A DNA stretch of 64,000 nt. Source: Oscheius sp. JU75. Taxonomy: Eukaryota; Nematoda; Chromadorea; Rhabditida; Rhabditidae. Shown one piece after another: positions 56,970-64,000 of this stretch; the first letter of the stretch is position 1; the number at the start of each line of letters is the position of its first letter. Below the pieces are notes generated by a model. It saw only the letters and a list, made by a program, of their open reading frames with translations, was not told the origin of the DNA and made no database searches. The stretch lies in assembly GCA_037178855.1 (NCBI GenBank), contig JASJZC010000006.1:1116001-1180000 (forward strand). The letters are read 5' to 3'. Made by a program: the position numbers and the translations under genes.

Positions 56970-57081
56970 AACAATTCCGGCCAATCTGCTGACCAACACC
57001 ACCTGTCCGGCGCTCTACAAGACGGACAATCTGGCCGGTGTGGTGCGCGAGAGACTCGAGACTTTTTTGAAACTTAATTAG
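56970..57081 (+). pseudogene. Third fragment of the MIVDEEDDCQ family
   Basis: Frame reading PANLLTNTTCPALYKTDN then LAGVVRERLETFLKLN and stop. It matches DLLIKITCPSLYKTVNLACG of the fragment at 54.9 kb in protein and DNA (CGCTCTACAAGACGG). Confidence 0.4.
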
Positions 57082-57141
57082 CTCCCTAGAATTGTTGTTC
57101 TTTTGTAGCTAACAAAACTTCAAAACAAAATACTTTTGATC

Positions 57142-57147
57142 TTTATT
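57142..57147 (-). terminator. AATAAA polyadenylation signal of kinase-ankyrin gene
   Basis: AATAAA on -, 36 bases after the stop codon at 57183. Confidence 0.6.
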
Positions 57148-57182
57148 GACAGAGCAGTTGATACCAGTCCGACTGTGGCTCA

Positions 57183-60100
57183 TCATTCTTTCAAAGTGAC
57201 CGAAGTTCCATGTTGGAGGAGAAAATTGGCCATGTCAACATGACCATTTTGAGCAGCCAAATGTAAAGGAGTACACCCATTATTATTCGTTGAATCGACC
57301 GAAGCTCCTTGTTGGAGAAGAAACTTGGCCATGTCAAGATGACCATTTTGAGCAGCCAAATGTAAAGGAGTACGCCCATCATTATTCATTGAATCGACCG
57401 AAGCTCCGTGTTGGAGGAGAAACTTGGCCATGTCAAGATGACCATTTTGAGCAGCCAAATGTAACGGAACCCACCCATTATTATTCGTTGAAGTGACCGA
57501 AGCTCCATGTTGGAGTAGAAACTTGGCCATGTCAACATGAGCATTCTCAGCAGCCAAATGTAAAGGAGTCCACCCATTATTATTCGTTGAAGTGACCGAA
57601 GCTCCATTTTGGAGGAGAAACTTGACCATGTCAACATGACCATTTAGAGCAGCCAAATGTAAAGGAGTCGACCCATTATTATTCATTGAATCGACCGAAG
57701 CTCCTTGTTGGAGGAGATACTTGGCCATGTCAACATGACCACCTAGAGCAGCAGCATGAAGAGGATTCCGCCCATCATTATTCATTGAAGTGACCGAAGC
57801 TCCGTGTTGGAGGAGAAACTTGGCCATGTCAACATGACCATTTTGAGCAGCCAAATGTAAAGGAGTACGCCCATCATTATTCATTGAATCGACCGAAGCT
57901 CCATGTTGGAGGAGTAACTTGGCCATGTCAACATGACCATATTCAGCAGCCAAATATAAAGGAGTACGCCCATCATTATTCATTGAATCGACCGAAGCTC
58001 CATGTTGGAGAAGAAACTTGGCCATGTCAACATGACCACCTAGAGCAGCAGCATGAAGAGGATTCCGCCCATCATTATTCATTGAAGTGACCGAAGCTCC
58101 GTGTTGGAGGAGAAACTTGGCCATGTCAACATGACCATTTTGAGCAGCCAAATGTAAAGGAGTACGCCCATCATTATTCATTGAATCGACCGAAGCTCCA
58201 TGTTGGAGGAGTAACTTGGCCATGTCAACATGACCATATTCAGCAGCCAAATATAAAGGAGTACGCCCATCATTATTCATTGAATCGACCGAAGCTCCAT
58301 GTTGGAGAAGAAACTTGGCCATGTCAACATGACCACCTAGAGCAGCAGCATGAAGAGGATTCCGCCCATCATTATTCATTGAAGTGACCGAAGCTCCGTG
58401 TTGGAGGAGAAACTTGGCCATGTCAACATGAGCATTCTCAGCAGCCAAATGTAAAGGAATCCACCCATTATTATTCGTTGAAGTGACCGAAGCTCCATGT
58501 TGGAGGAGTAACTTGGCCATGTCAACATGACCATTTTGAGCAGCCAGATGTAAAGGAGTACGCCCATCATTATTCATTGAATCGACCGAAGCTTTATGTT
58601 GGAGGAGAAACTTGGCCATGTCAAGATGACCATTTTGAGCAGCCAAATGTAAAGGAACCCACCCATTATTATTCGTTGAAGTGACCGAAGCTCCATGTTG
58701 GAGTAGAAATTTGGCCATGTCAACATGAGCATTCTCAGCAGCCGAATGTAAAGGAGTCCACCCATTATTATTCGTTGAAGTGACCGAAGCTCCATGTTGG
58801 AGGAGAAACTTGACCATGTCAACATGACCATTTAGAGCAGCCAAATGTAAAGGAGTCGACCCATTATTATTCATTGAATCGACCGAAGCTCCTTGTTGGA
58901 GGAGAAACTTGGCCATGTCAAGATGACCATTTTGAGCAGCCAAATGTAAAGGAACCCACCCATTATTATTCGTTGAAGTGACCGAAGCTCCATGTTGGAG
59001 TAGAAATTTGGCCATGTCAACATGAGCATTCTCAGCAGCCGAATGTAAAGGAGTCCACCCATTATTATTCGTTGAAGTGACCGAAGCTCCATGTTGGAGG
59101 AGTAACTTGGCCATGTCAACATGACCATTTTGAGCAGCCAAATATAAAGGAGCGCACCCATTATTATTCGTTGAAGTGACCGAAGCTCCATGTTGGAGGA
59201 GAAACTTGGCCATGTCAAGATGACCATATTCAGCAGCCAAATATAAAGGAGTACGCCCATCATTATTCATTGAATCGACCGAAGCTCCATGTTGGAGGAG
59301 AAACTTGGCCATGTCAACATGACCACCTAGAGCAGCAGCATGAAGAGGATTCCGCCCATCATTGTTCATTGAAGTGACCGAAGCTCCGTGTTGGAGGAGA
59401 AACTTGGCCATGTCAACATGAGCATTCTCAGCAGCCAAATGTAAAGGAGTCCACCCATTATTATTCGTTGAAGTGACCGAAGCTCCATGTTGGAGGAGAA
59501 ACTTGACCATGTCAACATGACCATTTAGAGCAGCCAAATGTAAAGGAGTCGACCCATTATTATTCATTGAATCGACCGAAGCTCCTTGTTGGAGGAGAAA
59601 CTTGGCCATGTCAAGATGACCATTTTGAGCAGCCAAATGTAAAGGAACCCACCCATTATTATTCGTTGAAGTGACCGAAGCTCCATGTTGGAGTAGAAAT
59701 TTGGCCATGTCAACATGAGCATTCTCAGCAGCCGAATGTAAAGGAGTCCACCCATTATTATTCGTTGAAGTGACCGAAGCTCCATGTTGGAGGAGAAACT
59801 TGACCATGTCAACATGACCATTTAGAGCAGCCAAATGTAAAGGAGTCGACCCATTATTATTCATTGAATCGACCGAAGCTCCTTGTTGGAGGAGAAACTT
59901 GGCCATGTCAACATGACCACCTAGAGCAGCAGCATGAAGAGGATTCCGCCCATCATTATTCATTGAAGTGACCGAAGCTCCGTGTTGGAGGAGAAACTTG
60001 GCCATGTCAACATGACCATTTAGAGCAGCCAAATGTAAAGGAGTCCACCCATCATTATTCATTGAATCGACCGAAGCTCCATGTTGGAGGAGAAACTTGG

Positions 60101-62615
60101 CCATGTCAACATGACCATATTCAGCAGCCAAATATAAAGGAGTACGTCCATCATTATTCATTGAATCGACCGAAGCTCCATGTTGGAGGAGAAACTTGGC
60201 CATGTCAACATGACCACCTAGAGCAGCAGCATGAAGAGGACTCCGCCCATCATTATTCATTGAAGTGACCGAAGCTCCGTCTTGAAGGAGTAACTTGGCC
60301 ATGTCAACATGACCATTTTGAGCAGCCAAGTGTAAAGGAGTCCACCCATTATTATTCGTTGAAGTGACCGAAGCTCCATGTTGGAGGAGTAACTTGGCCA
60401 TGTCAACATGGCTATTTTGAGCAGCCAAATATAAAGGAGTACACCCATTATTATTCGTTGAAGTGACCGAAGCTCCATGTTGGAGGAGAAACTTAGCCAT
60501 GTCAACATGAGCATTCTCAGCAGCCAAATGTAAAGGAGTGCACCCATTATTATTCGTTGAAGTGACCGAAGCTCCATGTTGGAGGAGTAACTTGGCCATG
60601 TCAACATGACCATATTCAGCAGCCAAATGTAAAGGAGTGCACCCATCATTATTCGTTGAAGTGACCGAAGCTCCATGTTGGAAGAGCAGTTTGACCATGT
60701 CAACATGACCTTTTCGGACAGCAGCATGAAGAGGAGTCCACCCTTTATTATTCGTTGAAGTGACCGAAGCTCCATGTTGGAGGAGAAACTTGGCCATGTC
60801 AACATGACCTTTTCGGACAGCAGGATGCAAAGGAGGGAAGTTAAACTCGGCCTCTTTGCCATTTACATCGACTCCTTCATCAATTAGCGATTGAACCAGT
60901 TTCATATCTCGCTTAAGAACGGCAATGTGAAGATCAACAATGTCGGAAATAGTGAACTTGCTGCCATCCTTTGTATCCTCTTTCTTCCCATCGTTGGTCT
61001 CATTGACCACCTCCAACTGCAGTAACTGGTTTGCTGACCTTTCAATAGCAGGCGATAGCTGTGGAGATCGGATCGAAGCATGTTCACCGCTCTGAAAGGG
61101 ATAGTCCAGTTATGGGTTAACGGGTAAAGGGCGCGTTTTTTTTTCCAAACGGGTCCCCGCAATAAATTTTCCTCAAAAAGAATCTTTTTCATACTTTTTG
61201 GTGCTTTACACATGTTTTCAACATTTTTAAGTTTGCTCAACCGATTCATCATCAAATCACCTTAGACTCATCAATTTTGACCGAAAAATAACCGAGAAAA
61301 TAAGAGGAAATTGTTAGCGGGACCCATTCGAAAAAAGCGTTTTACCGGGCGCTCACACCCTCGCAATATTACTGTCCCTATGAATTAAATCACCTGCTGA
61401 ATAGTAAGCAAAGTATAAATGTAGTCCGGGAGTGAGCAACGCTCATAAGGTTTACCTATCCAAGATCTGAAAAAAGTAAATTTCCGAAAACAACCCAGGA
61501 TATGTTATCAGCCAGTCCCAAAACGAAACAAAGAGAACGTATTTACTTTTCAATCAGTTCGCGAATCTCCTTTTCCCAAATGAATATCTCCATGCTCGGA
61601 CGTTCTCCTGCTTCTACTTTTTTGCATATTTGGTCTAGTGATAAACCGTCGAAAGGCGGTCTTAATGCATTATTAAACGAGAGAGTATAAAATCGTACTG
61701 TCGATAAAGGATTTCCCAAAATGTCACACCAAGAGAGTAAACATCGGCCTTGTACAAGTTTAGTTCTTCATGTTCTTGAAGATAGATTTTCTCATTAAAG
61801 AGCTCTGGAGCCATATAAGCGAATGTTGCTCTTCTGATATTTGTCTTTTGTAGACGTGAGACTAATTCAAACCTGGCAGTCAGTTTGGAAAAAACCAAGT
61901 CTTTGGACAGTCCGAAATCTCCAATCTTTACGCGAGTTCCCGTAACATCCAGTAGCATGCTAAAGAGCTACTGCTTCTCTGTTTTGTCGAACTCACTTTA
62001 AAGGCTTCAAATCGAGATGGGCGATTTTCTTTGAGTGCATATAGATCACAGCATGAGATATTTGGTACATCCAATAGTATGCTTGTTTGGGTTCATAGGG
62101 CTTTTTTTCGGAGTAAATTGCTAAATAACGTTAGATAAGTCTTGAGGCTCTGACACAGGGACAGAAAGACAGACAGGCAGAGATCAGTTACCTTCATCAA
62201 GGCTTCCTCCAACCATAAACTCCATTACATAGCCTCGATCGATTTTTTGCGGAGCATGTGGATTGAAGCCTTCGTAAGTGCCAAATATTTCCAGTATATT
62301 CGGATGCTTTCCTCTCTAAAGCAGTGAGAAAATCTTGAATGAAGCCTACCAATTTCACTAACTTGTCCACTTCCTTTTGCTCACTTATACCAAATTTGTG
62401 AAAGACTTTAACACAAACGGCTCTATAACTAATGATTTGCACCTGACTCACACTTACTCACACCTATTGTCTGTGGTTTGGGCCGTGAAAACAGCTCCTT
62501 CACCTCCTCGCGACAGATAACTCAAATCAGAAATGTTCTTTCTATACTTGAACACAGGAACTTGGAAGTCATCCACGTCACCCCCATCGATGACTTCGAG
62601 CTTTCTGAATATCAT
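57183..62615 (-). CDS. Protein kinase fused to ~37 ankyrin repeats, 1,611 aa
   Basis: Eight exons on -: 62615-62464, 62428-62350, 62315-62192, 62120-61997, 61959-61699, 61660-61547, 61466-61394, 61091-57183. Every junction is in phase and most introns are 34-38 nt. The kinase (residues about 32-305) looks active: glycine loop GGEGAVF, Lys58 in AVCVK, catalytic loop HLDLKPLN (Asp155, Asn160; HLD for HRD), DFG 174-176, APE 210-212, and DVYSLGVTFWEI. By motif it is tyrosine-kinase-like/RIPK-type. A linker (SGEHASIRSPQLS) precedes about 37 near-identical 33-residue ankyrin repeats. Architecture resembles vertebrate RIPK4/ANKK1 (family knowledge); orthology is not implied. No signal peptide or membrane segment, so cytoplasmic signalling is inferred. 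The leader KKEDTKDGSKFTISDI is shared with 55374-55610. Confidence 0.88.
57195..60845 (-). repeat. 99-bp tandem array encoding ankyrin repeats, with higher-order units
   Basis: About 37 units of 99 bp, many identical or differing by one or two bases even at silent sites. Higher-order repeats: 57884-58090 recurs exactly at 58181-58387 (offset 297, three units), and 58574-58831 recurs nearly exactly at 59564-59821 (offset 990, ten units). Variation is concentrated at a few repeat types (TSTNNNGWTPLH, DSMNNDGRTPLY, TSMNNDGRNPLHAAALGG). Confidence 0.9.
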
Positions 62616-63135
62616 AGTCTCACATCTGAAGTTGATTACAGTTCATCTGAATGTGAAAAGTCCAAAATTTGGCTGTTTGAGAAGGTTCCTTGCTCATCCG
62701 ATGTAACAAGCTGCACTGTCTGTTTTTTCACTATAAATCTAGAGGAAGTAAAGCTGATCAAGAACAGCACGTACGTTTTGAGTTTTCCAATCCCATAACG
62801 AACAAAAATTAGAACAGGACGGTTGAATAGAGCTGTTTGGCAAAGCTGATAAGACGCCATAATCGATAGAGGTAGTCACCCGATAAGTATTCACAGAAGG
62901 ATCGAAAATTGGAGAACTTGCCCTCTATCTCTTAGTCTCTCTGTTTCATCGGATCTACCTTTTTGTGGAAAGGAAGAGGGGTTCCGGTCCCAGCACTGCG
63001 ACACAGAGGGACCGTCATGTCACCACCCGTGGTTCGAGGCCTGCTCAACATCTGCCAGCTCAGCTGCCAATCCATCCACTCGAAGAGGCGTCTTCTCGAA
63101 CTTGAGGTAGCGCTACTGAAGATCTCCTTCGAAAT
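62616..63135. other. Upstream of kinase gene; fragment of 33.7-kb repeat
   Basis: About 62948-63010 repeats the leader of the LINE-like fragment at 33707 (GGATCTACCTTTTTGTGGAA, GGTTCCGGTCCCAGCACTGCG). A possible extra upstream exon of the kinase gene would end at an ACTTCAG acceptor about 13 bases before its ATG, but I cannot identify one. Otherwise nothing is supported. Confidence 0.4.
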
Positions 63136-63139
63136 CTCC

Positions 63140-63582
63140 TTGGTTTTTGGTTCGAATCCTTTCTTCGGAAAACAATTTATTTACTTATTTCAAGCGTATT
63201 TAGCTTCTATCATTGCCTTTTCTCACTCACTGAATACGAAATCCCTTTTTCGGATAGCACTGTGATGACCAGTATTGCACAATTTCACAGCCACTTTGAC
63301 TAAAGAAAAGTTTTTTTTACGCGACAATGTACTGCAAAGGTGTAGCTCTTGATCCATTCTACAACTTTGCAAAGCATAGCCAGGCCGGAAAAGCATTTCT
63401 TCGACCTGAAAAACGAATTTGAATGCGCGAGCTATATCAGAAAAAAGTTAGGAAATGAGAAGGTCGACTATCTAAAGTTTCTAGCTTTCAGCAGAAAAAA
63501 AGAAAGCAATGATAGAAGCTAAATACGCTTGAAATAAGTAAATAAATTGTTTTCCGAAGAAAAGATTCGATCCAAAAACCAA
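63140..63582. repeat. Fold-back element, 77-bp arms
   Basis: 63140-63216 is inverted at 63506-63582 with a few mismatches (TTTCTTCGGAAAACAATTTA, AAGCGTATTTAGCTTCTATC). The 289-base spacer contains another CTACAACTTTGCA fold-back at 63332-63371. Non-coding. Confidence 0.75.
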
Positions 63583-64000
63583 AAGCTTTCCAGCGGAGCG
63601 CATAGGCTCTGCACAACTTGGTCACCCGCGCTGAAAGAAACATTGGATATCCAAGTCCAAGAGCACACATTCAGCTCAAAATCTGGAAACGGAAAAAGCT
63701 CCAGAGGACAGCAGACATCCATTTCGCAGCTGAAAATTTGGGAAACACCATAATTTTCAATGCCCTTTCGAATGGCACCTACCTCGTTTCGATATCCCGC
63801 GGGCAACTAAAACCCTTCCCTAGTTAGACTATTCACTCCTAGGGTCTTCTGTCTTATGAGGTGGCAATTCAACTATATGTTCAAAGAGTCTGAAATTGCA
63901 TTTGACGATTTTTGCTGCCGCTTTAACTGAAAGTCTCATTGACACTATGCTGCCAACTCGTATTAAAATCCTCCTCCTGATCAGCGGAACTTGCGAATCG
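63583..64000. other. Right edge, no gene supported
   Basis: A frame on + from about 63583 to 63827 (LSSGAHRLCTTWSPALKETL in one frame) has no recognisable domain or splice support, and I cannot distinguish it from chance. Confidence 0.3.

Noticed and set aside
57191-60862. Long open frames in other phases and on + across the ankyrin array
   Set aside because: A 99-bp period is a multiple of three, so any frame without a stop in one unit stays open through many. These are shadows of the real frame.
63149-63160. GGTTCGAATCC resembling a tRNA B box
   Set aside because: No matching A box or acceptor stem, and the flanking bases do not pair as a T arm. It lies in the arm of a fold-back repeat.

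Overview
The window looks like a rhabditid nematode genome. The evidence is compact introns (34-41 nt are common) with TTTCAG-type acceptors, a POU-homeobox gene closest to C. elegans ceh-18, a serpentine chemoreceptor, a C-type-lectin/vWA secreted protein, Tc4/Tc5-like transposons with TNA target duplications, and many copies of a GTTTCA sequence like the C. elegans piRNA (21U) promoter core. No species is named because the sequence alone does not settle it. All gene models were spliced by hand. For the three main ones (ceh-18-like, clec, kinase-ankyrin) every exon phase closes exactly.

Layout. 0.7-3.0 kb: ankyrin gene on +. 3-6 kb: inverted and tandem diverged repeats and a small broken gene family. 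6-19 kb: no protein gene found, but dense GTTTCA...TATA boxes, on + to about 14 kb, mostly on - from 14.3 to 18.6 kb, then + again, with GC-richer CT/GA-tract islands between them. 19.1-32.75 kb: the ceh-18-like POU gene (12 exons, 439 aa), whose large introns hold the same boxes. 33.7-35.3 kb: degraded LINE-like and unrecognised coding pieces. 35.6-38.6 kb: chemoreceptor exons on -, with a complete clec gene on + between them. 38.6-39.8 kb: small secreted and NAIPGY-motif genes. 40.5-48.06 kb: a broken CR1-like LINE on - split by two Tc5-like elements. 48.08-51.43 kb: a pseudogenised partial copy of the ceh-18 locus, including a 631-bp stretch identical to the ceh-18 terminal exon and 3' UTR. 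51.7-54.3 kb: Helitron relic. 54.8-57.1 kb: gene-family fragments, an ankyrin paralogue reduced to its two ends, and a 174-bp pogo-type MITE. 57.18-62.6 kb: an 8-exon gene on - encoding a 1,611-aa protein kinase fused to about 37 near-identical ankyrin repeats. 62.6-64 kb: fold-back repeats.

Two things stand out. First, the two-box GTTTCA-N6-9-TATAA array is a candidate piRNA or other SNAPc-type small-RNA cluster; it fills the introns and flank of a developmental transcription-factor gene and was carried along in its duplicate. Second, there is an ankyrin family with an active-looking RIPK4-like architecture: one member is kinase-ankyrin, another (5' end) shares the linker and repeats but has a different N-terminus, and a third has lost nearly all repeats. 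The repeat array shows recent expansion and homogenisation.
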